Part shown: positions 53,314 through 62,585 of the stretch, piece after piece | Position numbering within the stretch: position 1 is the first letter of the stretch | How the letters are laid out: each line of letters starts with the position of its first letter | Assembly (NCBI RefSeq): GCF_900492205.1 | Contig: NZ_UEYQ01000008.1 | Span: 113,784 to 177,783, forward strand | Reading direction: 5' to 3' | DNA: 64,000 nucleotides | Origin: Ciceribacter sp. T2.26MG-112.2 | GTDB lineage: Bacteria; Pseudomonadota; Alphaproteobacteria; Rhizobiales; Rhizobiaceae | Translations under genes and position numbers: made by a program | Notes under the pieces: model-generated | Databases searched by the model: none | Told to the model about the DNA's origin: nothing | What the model saw: the letters and a program-made list of their open reading frames with translations, nothing else

Positions 53314-54996
53314 TTAAAGCTCGCCGTGGACCAGCGGATTTTCGATGGCCGACAAGGGAGCTGTCAGCGTCCAGTGCAAGCCGCTGTCCTCGAACTCCAT
53401 GACCACCTTGCCGCTGAAGGCGGCCGCCGCATGGCGTTCGACCACCGTAGTGCCGAAGCCCTGTCGCGACGGCTTTACCACCGGCGGACCGCCCGACTCG
53501 ACCCAGCGCAACTGGAGCCGCTTGGTGCCCTCCTCGCCGTCGAGGAAGGTCCATTCGATCAGCACCCGGCCCTCGGGAACAGAGAGTGCGCCGTATTTGA
53601 CGGAATTGGTCGCCAGTTCATAGAACACAAGACCGAGATTCTGCACGGCATTGGCATTCGCCAACAGGTCCTCGCCGCGCGTCTCGATCCGGCCCATCGA
53701 ACCCACCACGGCGGAAAGCTGCAATTCGATCACCTTGGAAAGCGGAATGCCGCCCCATTGCTGCTGGGCGAGTGCCTCGATCGACTGCGCCAGTCCGGAA
53801 AGGCGACCGCTGACGGCCTTCTGCAGTTCGTCGACACTGTCGGTCCCGCGGGCCAGTTGGCGCAGCATGGCCTGAACAAGCGACAGGATGTTCTTGGTGC
53901 GATGGACGAGTTCCTGGAGGATGAAATGAACCCGTTCCTCCGCCTGGGCGCGATCGAACGAGGCATTGGACAGCGCGATGGCGACTTGGTTGGCCTCGGT
54001 GATCTTGGTCATCTCCGGCGAGACGATCTCGCCGCGGCCGATGCGTTCCGCCACGTGGGCGATCTGGCGGATCGAATAGCGCAATTGATGCGCCGCCACG
54101 AGAACGATGCCGAGGCTGACCGCAAGCAGGGCGATGCTGCCGTAGATCAGATTCTGCCAGGTATTGGCGAGCGAGGCCTGCGCCGTCGAGACCGGGCCCC
54201 AGATTGCCACGCGCCAGGGCCAATCGCCGACGCGGGCATAACCGAGCATGGTTTCGTGCCCGTCGTGCAGCGTGACCGCACTCTGATTGGAGCCGACCAT
54301 CAGTTCCACCAGATGCCCGGGAAAGTCCCCACCGGAAGGGATGTTCTCCGGTCCGCTCGACACGATGACCTTGTTGTCGACATCGATCACCGCGGCCGAC
54401 CAGGCGGGGGGCAGGATATCGGTGGCGGTCAGGCTGACCAGGTCTCCGGCATTCTGTGTCAGGACGAGAGCGGCCCCCGATGCCGAAGCCGGCGGCGAAA
54501 GCGGCAGGATGAGGTTGAACACCCATTGCCGGCTCGTCGCGCCGAAAAAGATGCCCGATGCCTCGATCTCGCCGGAGGCGAGCACCGACTCGAGTGTCGA
54601 AATATCCGTCATCCGCTTCAACGGCGCACCAAATGCAACGCGCGTGTTGAGCTTCTGGTTGCCCTGTGCATCGGCGAGCAGCACATAGAGCGAGCCTCCG
54701 CTGAGGCTCGACGCGACGCGCTTGTGGAAGGATTGGAGATCGCCGGTGGCCAATTCTGCGGCGCCGCCCAGGAGACGAAGGGTGGTTTCCATGTCCTCGA
54801 GCTCGCGCTCGAAATTTCGTCCGATGGTCTGCGCGTCCTGCGCCGTCTCCTGGCGCAAGGCTTCATATTCGCTGCGTTCCAGCTGCCAAAGCAGGAAGAT
54901 CACGAAGGCGAGCAAAGGCAGCGTCGCCAGGATCGCCATGGCGATGAGATAGGCCCCGATCGAGGCCGTGGGGAAGAGCCGCGAGAGCCTACCCAT
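53314..54996 (-). CDS. HWE/HisKA_2-type sensor histidine kinase
   Basis: A 560-residue membrane kinase. Transmembrane helices at about 15-37 and 285-303 bracket a periplasmic sensor domain (about 40-283). A HAMP-like segment leads to phosphoacceptor His365 (ELVHRTKNILSLVQAMLRQL). The ATPase domain has N-box YELATNSVKYGALS, the WVESGGPPV segment and GFGTTVVER, typical of the HWE/HisKA_2 class. No cognate regulator is adjacent. HWE kinases often feed the PhyR/EcfG stress pathway, and the neighbours carry EcfG promoters, but a direct role is only inference. Confidence 0.9.
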   Translation of the reverse strand: MGRLSRLFPTASIGAYLIAMAILATLPLLAFVIFLLWQLERSEYEALRQETAQDAQTIGRNFERELEDMETTLRLLGGAAELATGDLQSFHKRVASSLSGGSLYVLLADAQGNQKLNTRVAFGAPLKRMTDISTLESVLASGEIEASGIFFGATSRQWVFNLILPLSPPASASGAALVLTQNAGDLVSLTATDILPPAWSAAVIDVDNKVIVSSGPENIPSGGDFPGHLVELMVGSNQSAVTLHDGHETMLGYARVGDWPWRVAIWGPVSTAQASLANTWQNLIYGSIALLAVSLGIVLVAAHQLRYSIRQIAHVAERIGRGEIVSPEMTKITEANQVAIALSNASFDRAQAEERVHFILQELVHRTKNILSLVQAMLRQLARGTDSVDELQKAVSGRLSGLAQSIEALAQQQWGGIPLSKVIELQLSAVVGSMGRIETRGEDLLANANAVQNLGLVFYELATNSVKYGALSVPEGRVLIEWTFLDGEEGTKRLQLRWVESGGPPVVKPSRQGFGTTVVERHAAAAFSGKVVMEFEDSGLHWTLTAPLSAIENPLVHGEL

Positions 54997-55140
54997 TCCT
55001 GCCGAGGAACCTCGACTTCACCAAGGATGAACGCCGACCTTTACCGCATTCCATTGTTCGTCCTCCCTCGCTCAATATCTCTATCTAATTGAGCAATATA
55101 GCATGTCTCGATCGCTGCCAACCGGCAGAACGTCTGGCGC

Positions 55141-55166
55141 GGAACAATCGGCCCGCGTGGCGGGTT
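55141..55166 (+). promoter_or_regulatory. Possible EcfG promoter for the SDR gene
   Basis: GGAAC 55141-55145 and GTT 55164-55166 with 18 bases between, about 80 bases before the SDR start. Spacer one base longer than the exact copies. Confidence 0.5.
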
Positions 55167-55244
55167 CTGTCCTTGCAATGGCAGCCTGGCACTGTGTCGG
55201 GCGCCACGCCATTCATCGCAACCGGCCACACCGAAGGAGCGATC

Positions 55245-56222
55245 ATGGACAGGACGAGCGACAAGAGTGACCAGACAGCGGAACGCCAGCGCGACATCCA
55301 ACGCGAAGTCGCCGCCGACGATGCGCGCGAGGCTTCGGCGAAGACCGGCGACGGCGCGGTCCAGGCGGGGGCGCGACGTTATCCCGAACCGCCGTTTCCG
55401 CAACAGCACAAGCCCAAGCCGGGTATGGAGCACGGCCTCGATCCGGCGCCGATGTATGACGCTCCTTTCTACAAGGGGTCGGACAAACTCGCCGGGATGG
55501 TGGCGCTGATCACCGGCGGCGATTCCGGCATCGGGCGCGCGGTAGCCGTACTGTTTGCCCGCGAAGGCGCTGACGTCGCAATCTCCCACCTGGCCGAGGA
55601 TCGCGATGCGGACATGACCCGCAAGGCGGTCGAAGCGGAAGGGCGGCGGTGCCTCGTCAGTCGCGGTGACGTGCGGGACGCAAGCTATTGCCGCGATCTG
55701 GTGGCGGACGTGGTCAAGACCTTCGGCAAGCTCGACGTGCTGGTCAACAATGCCGCCTTCCAGGTCCATTCGAAACGGATCGAGGATCTTTCCGACGAAC
55801 ACTTCGACGAGACCCTGAAGACCAATCTCTACGGCTATTTTCACGTGACCAAGGCAGCCGTGCCGCATCTGAAGAACGGGAGTTCGATCATCAACACCGG
55901 CTCGGTGGTCGGTATCAAGGGCAGCGACAATCTGCTCGACTATTCCATGACGAAGGGCGGGATACACGCGTTTACGCGTTCGCTGGCTGCCAACCTGATT
56001 AAGCGGGGCATCCGCGTCAATGCGGTTGCTCCCGGTCCCGTATGGACGCCGCTGAACCCTTCCGATCGGGAAGCCGAGGATGTCGCCAAGTTCGGCAGCC
56101 AGGTGCCGATGAAGCGTCCGGCCCAGCCGGAAGAACTGGCGCCGGCCCAGGTCTTCCTCGCCTCGCCGCAATGCTCCAGCTACATTTCCGGAGAGATCCT
56201 GCCTGTGATCGGCGGCTACTGA
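55245..56222 (+). CDS. SDR family oxidoreductase
   Basis: A 325-residue short-chain dehydrogenase of the general-stress type (YhxC/YghA-like) with a 75-residue N-terminal extension (RRYPEPPFPQQHKPKPGMEH). NAD(P)-binding ALITGGDSGIGRAVAVLFAR; NNAAFQVH; catalytic Ser (INTGSVVGIKGS), Tyr-x-x-x-Lys (YSMTKGG). AAGGAG lies just before the ATG. The substrate is unknown; homologues are stress-induced in many bacteria, which fits the neighbours. Confidence 0.92.
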   Translation: MDRTSDKSDQTAERQRDIQREVAADDAREASAKTGDGAVQAGARRYPEPPFPQQHKPKPGMEHGLDPAPMYDAPFYKGSDKLAGMVALITGGDSGIGRAVAVLFAREGADVAISHLAEDRDADMTRKAVEAEGRRCLVSRGDVRDASYCRDLVADVVKTFGKLDVLVNNAAFQVHSKRIEDLSDEHFDETLKTNLYGYFHVTKAAVPHLKNGSSIINTGSVVGIKGSDNLLDYSMTKGGIHAFTRSLAANLIKRGIRVNAVAPGPVWTPLNPSDREAEDVAKFGSQVPMKRPAQPEELAPAQVFLASPQCSSYISGEILPVIGGY

Positions 56223-56239
56223 AAAAATTCGTGGCGCGC

Positions 56240-56264
56240 GGAACAAGAAGCGCCCCGGCGCGTT
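56240..56264 (+). promoter_or_regulatory. EcfG-type promoter for the BON gene
   Basis: GGAAC 56240-56244, 16-base spacer, CGTT 56261-56264, 30 bases before the BON-domain gene. Exact consensus. Confidence 0.75.
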
Positions 56265-56294
56265 TCCGCGCATCAACGGCCAAAGGAGACGGCA

Positions 56295-56561
56295 ATGGTA
56301 TTCAAACCGCAGCGCTTTCACGACGAGAAGCCGGTCGTCGAGCTCGAGCACGACAATCAGGAACCGCTTGAGACCGCGGTGGCGCGCCAGCTGGCCATTT
56401 CCCAGGGGATCGACGCCAGCCGCATCTCTGTCACGGCCTCCGGAACCACGATCTTCCTTTCGGGCAGCCTGTTGGACGAGTCCGAAATCGACCGGGCGAT
56501 AGAGATCGTCCTGGCGGTTCCGGGAGTCGAGAAGATCACCCACGACTTGCAGGTCGGTTGA
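56295..56561 (+). CDS. BON domain-containing protein
   Basis: An 88-residue protein made of one BON domain (VTASGTTIFLSGSLLDESEI, VLAVPGVEKITHDLQVG). No signal peptide is visible, so it is probably cytoplasmic, unlike OsmY. BON proteins are often induced by osmotic or general stress. AAAGGAG lies upstream of the ATG and an exact EcfG promoter 30 bases before it. Confidence 0.88.
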   Translation: MVFKPQRFHDEKPVVELEHDNQEPLETAVARQLAISQGIDASRISVTASGTTIFLSGSLLDESEIDRAIEIVLAVPGVEKITHDLQVG

Positions 56562-56658
56562 CCAAGCTTCGGCGTTCCGAACGCGGGCCGGGACTATGAT
56601 CGGGCTCGCTGTGCCCGACTTCGCATCCTTGCTCGAGGCCAAATCGTGCGATGAGCGG

Positions 56659-56892
56659 CTATAACGAGAGGCGCGGCTGATAAAGGACGGCCGTGCCGGC
56701 GATCGCCAACATTTTTCCATCCAAATTCTGTTGCCGCAGCACGAACGAGCGGCGTTTCGCCACCGTCTGCATGTGGCGCTGCGCCGCCTCCACGGCCATC
56801 CGATAGGTCGGATAGGACGGCGACTGTACGCCTTCCGAGAGAAAGACCCACCCGCGGGCGTGCGGAACAATGTCGCAAAAAACTTCAGTCAT
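56659..56892 (-). CDS. Small hypothetical protein (DUF2188-like)
   Basis: A 77-residue protein with a GWVFLSEGVQSPSYPTYRMA segment and a following helix (AVEAAQRHMQTVAKRRSFVL), resembling small DUF2188-type stress proteins; the resemblance is weak. AGGAGGAG lies 7 bases upstream of the ATG and an exact EcfG promoter at 56917-56941, so it is very likely a real gene despite its size. Confidence 0.75.
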   Translation of the reverse strand: MTEVFCDIVPHARGWVFLSEGVQSPSYPTYRMAVEAAQRHMQTVAKRRSFVLRQQNLDGKMLAIAGTAVLYQPRLSL

Positions 56893-56916
56893 CCCAGACT
56901 CCTCCTGATCGCGGCA

Positions 56917-56941
56917 AACGCGTGAAGCGCCGGATGGTTCC
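56917..56941 (-). promoter_or_regulatory. EcfG-type promoter for the 56892 gene
   Basis: Minus strand GGAAC (56941-56937), 16-base spacer, CGTT (56920-56917), 25 bases before the start codon. Exact consensus. Confidence 0.75.
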
Positions 56942-56997
56942 GATCCCAGGAGCTGAATGGGGATATTTTTTACGTCGCCGGCCAGCAGCCGCCGGCT

Positions 56998-58119
56998 TCA
57001 GGTGCCGATCGCGACAGGATTGCCAAAGCCGGTGGTCATCGCCCGGTGCAAGCCGTTCAAGCGGCTGGCGAGAGCGGCACGACTTTGCGGCGCATAGCCG
57101 ACATCGATACGGGGGAGAAGCTGAGGGTGTCGCAGATGCTCGGAGAAAAGATGGCCGGCGCGGGTGGTGAAGCTCGCCTCAAAACCGGCCAGGGCCGCCA
57201 AGCGCGCCTCGCGTTCGCCGCAGGCGCCAGGCGTGCCAAAGGGATAGGCGAGGTAGCGGACCGGCCGGCCGAGCAGATTTTCGAGATAGGCCTTGTTCGA
57301 CTTCAGTTCGTTGAGCACGGTCGCCTCATCGAGAGCGGATAAGAAACGGTGGCTTTGCGTATGGGCGCCGATCTCGACGAGGGGATGGGCCGCAAACGTC
57401 CGCAATTCGGCTTCATCCATCGCATAGCGTTCGACGAGGGTCGCGAGATCGATGCCCTTGGCCGCGAAGACGGGCGCCAAGGCGTCCGCCCGTGACTGGT
57501 CGGTGCCGATCCAGCCCGTGACCATTCTCATGGCCGACATCTTGCTGGCAAGATCCCCGCAATCGAAGCTGCGCCCCATGGCGGGAAGATCGAGCACGGC
57601 CGAGGTCTTGATGAGCTCGCGCAAACCCAGCCACCACGCATTTATCTCGCGCGTGATCATGCCGGTCGGAGCAAACAGCGTCATCGGCGCCTGCGCCCGT
57701 TCGAGCACCGGCAGGGCGTTCGTCCGGTTGTCGCGATAGCCGTCGTCGAAGGTCAGCAAGGCAAAGGGCGTGCTGTCCGGCTCGGCCAGCCGGCGCAGCC
57801 CCTCGCCGATCGGCACGATGTCGCGACCGTCGGCCCGCACGGCATCGATGATCCGGGCGAGTTGCGCGGCGCTGCAGCCCGTGCGCAATTCGCCGTCGAC
57901 GTCGGAATGAATCTCGTGAAACATCAGGGCAATGCCCTTGCCGCGATAGGCGCGGGCAAGGATTGCGCCGGCACCGGTGCGGTGGGCTGCTTCCTCCGAC
58001 AGCCTGAACATCTTCGGCCTGGCAATGGCCGCCAGACGACCCGGCAATGCCGAGATCGGCTCCTGGCGCAGATTGCGCAGGAGATTTCGAACATTGTCGA
58101 GATAAAATGACGTCGGCAT
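56998..58119 (-). CDS. Polysaccharide deacetylase family protein
   Basis: A 373-residue NodB-homology (CE4) protein without signal peptide. Motif 1 is FALLTFDDGYRDNRTNALPV (Asp-Asp), motif 2 EIGAHTQSHRFLSALD (His-x-x-x-His), and motif 3 YLAYPFGTPG. The N-terminal 75 residues precede the ALMFHEIHSDVDGE segment. Such cytoplasmic proteins occur in exopolysaccharide or O-antigen loci. It is divergent from the GT2 gene. ATG 58119 was preferred over an in-frame TTG at 58134. Confidence 0.88.
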   Translation of the reverse strand: MPTSFYLDNVRNLLRNLRQEPISALPGRLAAIARPKMFRLSEEAAHRTGAGAILARAYRGKGIALMFHEIHSDVDGELRTGCSAAQLARIIDAVRADGRDIVPIGEGLRRLAEPDSTPFALLTFDDGYRDNRTNALPVLERAQAPMTLFAPTGMITREINAWWLGLRELIKTSAVLDLPAMGRSFDCGDLASKMSAMRMVTGWIGTDQSRADALAPVFAAKGIDLATLVERYAMDEAELRTFAAHPLVEIGAHTQSHRFLSALDEATVLNELKSNKAYLENLLGRPVRYLAYPFGTPGACGEREARLAALAGFEASFTTRAGHLFSEHLRHPQLLPRIDVGYAPQSRAALASRLNGLHRAMTTGFGNPVAIGT

Positions 58120-58217
58120 GAGAGACCCGTGCAATAGTGTGACTGTCGACCGCGCCAGTATACGGAATCGAAAGAAATGATTCCTTAATATCCCGATCCG
58201 CGAACGGGGTAGTATTC

Positions 58218-59219
58218 ATGACAGAACCACTGGTGTCCGTTGTCATTCCGTGTTTCAACACGAAAGACTGCGTCGTACACGCGGTGCAAAGCGCGCTCGC
58301 GCAGCGGGATGTGCATATGGAGGTGATCGTCGTCGACGACGGATCGACCGACGGAACCCCCGAACTGGTGGAACGCGCATTTGCCGGGGACGCGCGCGTG
58401 CTCGTCATGCGCCAACCCCGCAATATGGGTCCCTCCGCTGCCCGAAATGCGGGTTTCAAGGCCGCAAGGGGCACATGGACGGCCCTGCTCGATTCCGACG
58501 ACCTCTGGCGTCCCGACCGGCTGCAGCGGCTTTTGCGCCACGCGGACGAGGCGGAGTTCATCGCCGACAATCTCATGGCCTATGACGCTGCGGCGGGCGC
58601 GGAGGCCGGACCCGTCTACACCGGCTTGTCCGACGGCTATCTGACGATGACGGACTTTCTCCTGCCCTCGGCTGCCGACCGGCACGATTTCGGCTATCTT
58701 CAGCCGCTGGTGCGCACCGACTTCTTGCGGCGGCATCGCATCGTCTACCGCGACGATGTGAGGGCGGGCGAGGATCTGCTGTTCAACCTTCGCATCCTGG
58801 CCGCCGGCGGGCGTGCCTACTATGTCGATGAGCCGCTTTATATCTACACGACGCCGGTCGGCGCGATCAGTGGCCTGTCCTCGCCCCACTCCCGCAGCAC
58901 GGCCGATACGCGTCCGCTCATTACGGCCCTAGAGCAGGTACGGAGCGAGCTGTGGGCCCGCCTGACGGGTGAAGAAAGGCAGGCTTTCGAACTGCGCCTC
59001 GCCGACCTTCGCGCCAAGGCTCCCATCGGGCGCTTTCACCGCGCCAGGGCCAAAGGCAGGTATTTCGACATGATCAAGCTCTTCCTGACCGAACCCGTCA
59101 TCCGACGCAGGGTTGTCGCGCGATTGCTGCGGGAAACCGATGGCCAATCGCCATCGCAAGGCCGGCTGCAGCAAGCGGCCGGCGGAGCGTCTCGGCCAAG
59201 GCGCAATCTAGACACGTGA
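58218..59219 (+). CDS. Glycosyltransferase family 2 protein
   Basis: A 333-residue GT-A fold enzyme. Nucleotide-sugar binding N-terminus (VSVVIPCFNTKDCVVHAVQS, IVVDDGSTDGTPEL), with the DxD-type segment WTALLDSDDLWRPDRL and an acceptor-site region near VRAGEDLLFNLRIL. No transmembrane helix. It starts a plus-strand group with the flippase and double-hydrolase genes; probably adds a sugar to a surface polysaccharide. The donor and linkage cannot be told. Confidence 0.92.
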   Translation: MTEPLVSVVIPCFNTKDCVVHAVQSALAQRDVHMEVIVVDDGSTDGTPELVERAFAGDARVLVMRQPRNMGPSAARNAGFKAARGTWTALLDSDDLWRPDRLQRLLRHADEAEFIADNLMAYDAAAGAEAGPVYTGLSDGYLTMTDFLLPSAADRHDFGYLQPLVRTDFLRRHRIVYRDDVRAGEDLLFNLRILAAGGRAYYVDEPLYIYTTPVGAISGLSSPHSRSTADTRPLITALEQVRSELWARLTGEERQAFELRLADLRAKAPIGRFHRARAKGRYFDMIKLFLTEPVIRRRVVARLLRETDGQSPSQGRLQQAAGGASRPRRNLDT

Positions 59220-59252
59220 ACGTCCGCGAAAGCGGATATCAGCAGGACAATC

Positions 59253-60767
59253 ATGGCCACCTTCATCCGCTCGTCGGCTTTCAGCACCCTTGCCGGCATT
59301 ATTTCCCTGGCCTTCGGTTTCGCCGGAAGCGTGATCGTCGCGCGCCTGCTGGGCCCCCAGGGGTCCGGCGAGGTCGCCTTCGCGCTGTTCATCGCCATGA
59401 CCGCCTCGACGCTGGTCGGTCTCGGCATACCGAACCTGCTGTTGCGCTACATACCGACCTATGACCGGCCCGGCCATCCGGGCGGCGGCCTGGCGCGGGT
59501 GCTTCTGCCCTACTTCCTGGTGCCGACCGTGCTTGTCGCGGCGGGGCTCGTCGCCTATGCCTTGTGGCTGCAGGTCTCCGACCACGTCACCGAACACGCG
59601 CCGTCAACCTGGGCGATGACCAGCCTCATCCTCCTGTCCTATGCGATCGCCAGCCTTTCGGAGAGCGCGGCCCGCGGGCTCAATCGTTTTGCCGAGACAA
59701 CCAGGCTCACCTTCATCGGCTGCCTCATCCAGCTGCCGCTGATCGCCATCGGCGGTTATCTGTTCGGGGTCGCCGGCGCCCTTGCCGGTCATGTGGGCCG
59801 CCATCTTCCCCAGGCTGTGGGACTGTGGCGCTATATCGCCCAGAAACCCGATCCCGGCATCGTCGTCACGCCGAAAATGAAAGCCCTTGGCCGGGACAGC
59901 TGGTTCTCCGCCGCGGTCGGCATGTTCATCTGGACGCGGATGGAGTTCTTCTTCCTCGGCCTCTATTACGGCACGACCGAAATCGGCCACTATGCGGCCG
60001 GGCTGACACTGGCCGGGCTGGTCGTCCAACTCCCCACCCAGATGCTGGGCGGATTGACGCCGCATATCGGCCGTCATCACGACAGCGGCGATCTCGACCG
60101 GATCCGGCTGACCTATCACCGCATCATGCGCTGGCTCAGCCTGCTCATCCTGCCCATCTGCTTCGGCGGCGCGGCCATCATGGGTGAGTTGCTGCCGCTG
60201 CTGTTCGGTCCGGATTTCCGCGAGTCGGTCCCCATGGCTCAGGTGCTGGTCGGTTTCGCCTTCATCACCGCGCTGTCCACCGTTCCGACGATCATCATCG
60301 GCGCCTGCGAGCGCAGCGGCTTCTTCGTCTATGCCTCGCCCATTACCGCCGTCGTTTCCCTGCTGAGTTTCGCGCTCATCATCCCCGAGGGCGCCGGACT
60401 CGGATCGGCCTGGGCTCGAACGGGCGTGCATGGGCTATGGCTGACCTGGCTCATCGCCTTCTGCTGGATGCGCCTGCGGATCGGTCTCAACGTCAAGGAC
60501 CTGCTGCTGATCGCACTTGCCGCCCTTGTCTGCGCGGCGGTTGCCTATGGCGTACTGCTTGAGATCCAGGGCCTTGTCGGCCTCGTGCTTTCCGTCGCCT
60601 GCGGTGCACTCGTCTATGCGATCGCCTTGCGCGTGCTTCGCGTCGTTCCGCACAACGATGTCGTTGCGCTGGCGACCAATCTTCCTTCCAAACTCCCGCG
60701 TCGGCTGTCAGATCTCATCTATCGCCTGCTGCTGCTCGTCGTTCCCACCCGCCGCTCGGATGACTAA
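59253..60767 (+). CDS. Oligosaccharide flippase family protein
   Basis: A 504-residue integral membrane protein with about 12-14 hydrophobic helices, Wzx/MATE-like. It starts STLAGIISLAFGFAGSVIVA and RLLGPQGSGEVAFALFIAMT, typical of flippases moving lipid-linked glycans across the inner membrane. It lies 33 bases after the GT2 gene and 3 bases before the hydrolase gene, so the three are likely cotranscribed. Confidence 0.9.
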   Translation: MATFIRSSAFSTLAGIISLAFGFAGSVIVARLLGPQGSGEVAFALFIAMTASTLVGLGIPNLLLRYIPTYDRPGHPGGGLARVLLPYFLVPTVLVAAGLVAYALWLQVSDHVTEHAPSTWAMTSLILLSYAIASLSESAARGLNRFAETTRLTFIGCLIQLPLIAIGGYLFGVAGALAGHVGRHLPQAVGLWRYIAQKPDPGIVVTPKMKALGRDSWFSAAVGMFIWTRMEFFFLGLYYGTTEIGHYAAGLTLAGLVVQLPTQMLGGLTPHIGRHHDSGDLDRIRLTYHRIMRWLSLLILPICFGGAAIMGELLPLLFGPDFRESVPMAQVLVGFAFITALSTVPTIIIGACERSGFFVYASPITAVVSLLSFALIIPEGAGLGSAWARTGVHGLWLTWLIAFCWMRLRIGLNVKDLLLIALAALVCAAVAYGVLLEIQGLVGLVLSVACGALVYAIALRVLRVVPHNDVVALATNLPSKLPRRLSDLIYRLLLLVVPTRRSDD

Positions 60768-60770
60768 GAC

Positions 60771-62519
60771 ATGACGCAAACCTTACCGATCGCGTTTGCC
60801 GGTTGCGCCGGACACCTGACCCTCCCGGACGCGGCAGGCCAAGGCCGGACCGGGATCGTCCTGTGCCGCAGCTGGGGTTTCGACGAACTCTGCACCCGGA
60901 AATTTCTCCGCTGCCTCGCCGACGCGCTGGCCGCCGAAGGTTTCCCGGTCCTCAGGTTCGACTATCCGGGCACCGTCGATTCGCTGGATCTCGCCGGCGG
61001 CGAGGATCTGCAATCCTGGACGGATGCGGCGATCGCGGCTTGCGACAGCCTGAAGGGCGCGGCCGATTGCCGGCAGGTGGTCGTTTTCGGCCTTGGTCCC
61101 GGCGCGCTGATCGCCGAGCGGGTGGCGCATCTTCGATCCGACGTCGCGGGCCTCATTCTGGCCGCGCCGGTCGCCAGCGGCAAAAGGTTCCTGCGCGAGA
61201 CCAATCTTCGGGCCAAGGTGATCCTCGAGGGGCTCGGACTTCCCGCCGAGGCCCTGCCCGAGGGCGAAGTCTCGATCGGCGGACTGGTGCTGCCGCGCGG
61301 CGTTGCCGTCGATCTCCAGTCGACCGGCATCGATATGACACCATGGGCAGTCTCCCTGCCCTGCCTCGTCGCCGCCCGCCCCGCCGTCCCCTCCGACAGT
61401 GAAACGGCGACGCGGTTCGGCGCCTCGGGCCATCAGGTCACGGTGCTCCCCTTTGACGGCTACGACAAGCTGATGGAAGACCCGACCGCCTCGATCGTGC
61501 CGCAAGCGCTGATCGCCGAGATGGCCGAGTGGTGCTCGGCAACATTTCCCCGCGAAGACAGAGCCGAGGCGACGGCGGGCGTTCCCGACGCACCGGCACG
61601 TCTCGTCGGCGACGGGTTCACCGAGGAAGGCGTCGTCTTTCGCCCCGAAGCGCCGCTCTTCGGCGTCTTGTGCCGGCCGGCTTCCCCAAGGCCGGCGGGG
61701 CAAGGGGGCAAGGTCGCGGTCTTTCTCAACTCCGGCTACGACCATCACGGCGGCTGGGCGCGCTGCTGGGTCGAGGCCGCCCGCGAACTTGCCCGCCGCG
61801 GCATTCCCTCCCTGCGTTTCGACGTCTCCAACATCTGCGACAGCCCGGCGCGAGCCGGCGATCCGGATCAGGTCCTCTATACCCAAGGTCCGATCCGCGA
61901 CGTCTGCGACGCTTTGGACTATCTGGATCAGGCCTGCCCCGGCGACTATGTACTGATCGGGCGATGCAGCGGCGCCTATGGCGCATTCCACGCCGGACAC
62001 CGGGATGCCCGGGTCACCGCGCTCGCCCTCATCAACCAGTTGCGCCTGATCTGGGACCCGGAGGAAAGCCTGGTCGAGGTGGCGCGCATGGGCCCACGCC
62101 CGATCGGCGAATACAAGCGGCGTCTGACCGACCCGAAGACCTTCAAACGGCTTATTTCCGGCGAAATCAGCATTCGCGGCGTGCTGCGCGGCCTGTCGAT
62201 CCATATCGTGTCGCGTCTTTCGCACGCGCTCGCGCCGATCTTCCCGAACCTGTCGAAATACGGACGGTTCCGCGCCGAGTGCCACGCGATCTTCCGCGAT
62301 CTCGACCGGCGCGGGGTAATGATCAACTTCCTCTGCAGCGAGCGCGACGAGAGCCTGGAACAGCTCGCACTCTATTTCGGCAAGGACCGCGCCGGACTTC
62401 GCGCGTTCGAGCATGTCCGCCTCGACACCCTGCCCGACGCCGACCACAACATCACCCCCCTGCCGGCCCAGCGGCACATGCGGCAGTGGATTTGCGATTT
62501 CGTGGCGAATGGGAAGTGA
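60771..62519 (+). CDS. Tandem alpha/beta-hydrolase-fold protein
   Basis: A 582-residue protein with two alpha/beta-hydrolase-like halves. Half 1 (about 1-260) has an elbow VVFGLGPGALIAE in which Gly109 replaces the nucleophile. Half 2 (about 280-582) has VLIGRCSGAYGAF with Cys399 at the nucleophile position and a DADHNITP His559. A Cys nucleophile occurs in exosortase-A-system hydrolases (GLCDG type). The role is probably polysaccharide or lipid-linked intermediate processing; substrate unknown. No signal peptide. Confidence 0.75.
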   Translation: MTQTLPIAFAGCAGHLTLPDAAGQGRTGIVLCRSWGFDELCTRKFLRCLADALAAEGFPVLRFDYPGTVDSLDLAGGEDLQSWTDAAIAACDSLKGAADCRQVVVFGLGPGALIAERVAHLRSDVAGLILAAPVASGKRFLRETNLRAKVILEGLGLPAEALPEGEVSIGGLVLPRGVAVDLQSTGIDMTPWAVSLPCLVAARPAVPSDSETATRFGASGHQVTVLPFDGYDKLMEDPTASIVPQALIAEMAEWCSATFPREDRAEATAGVPDAPARLVGDGFTEEGVVFRPEAPLFGVLCRPASPRPAGQGGKVAVFLNSGYDHHGGWARCWVEAARELARRGIPSLRFDVSNICDSPARAGDPDQVLYTQGPIRDVCDALDYLDQACPGDYVLIGRCSGAYGAFHAGHRDARVTALALINQLRLIWDPEESLVEVARMGPRPIGEYKRRLTDPKTFKRLISGEISIRGVLRGLSIHIVSRLSHALAPIFPNLSKYGRFRAECHAIFRDLDRRGVMINFLCSERDESLEQLALYFGKDRAGLRAFEHVRLDTLPDADHNITPLPAQRHMRQWICDFVANGK

Positions 62520-62585
62520 TCGGCGAACAAAGCCACGGCACCTGAACCCGCGCCTGGCACGAAAGCTGTTCTCAAACTGGAAAAA

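Noticed and set aside
55041..56870. 609-residue open frame on the minus strand
   Set aside because: It lies antisense to the well-supported SDR and BON genes, has no domain, and its composition is Arg/Asp-rich as expected for a GC-rich shadow frame.
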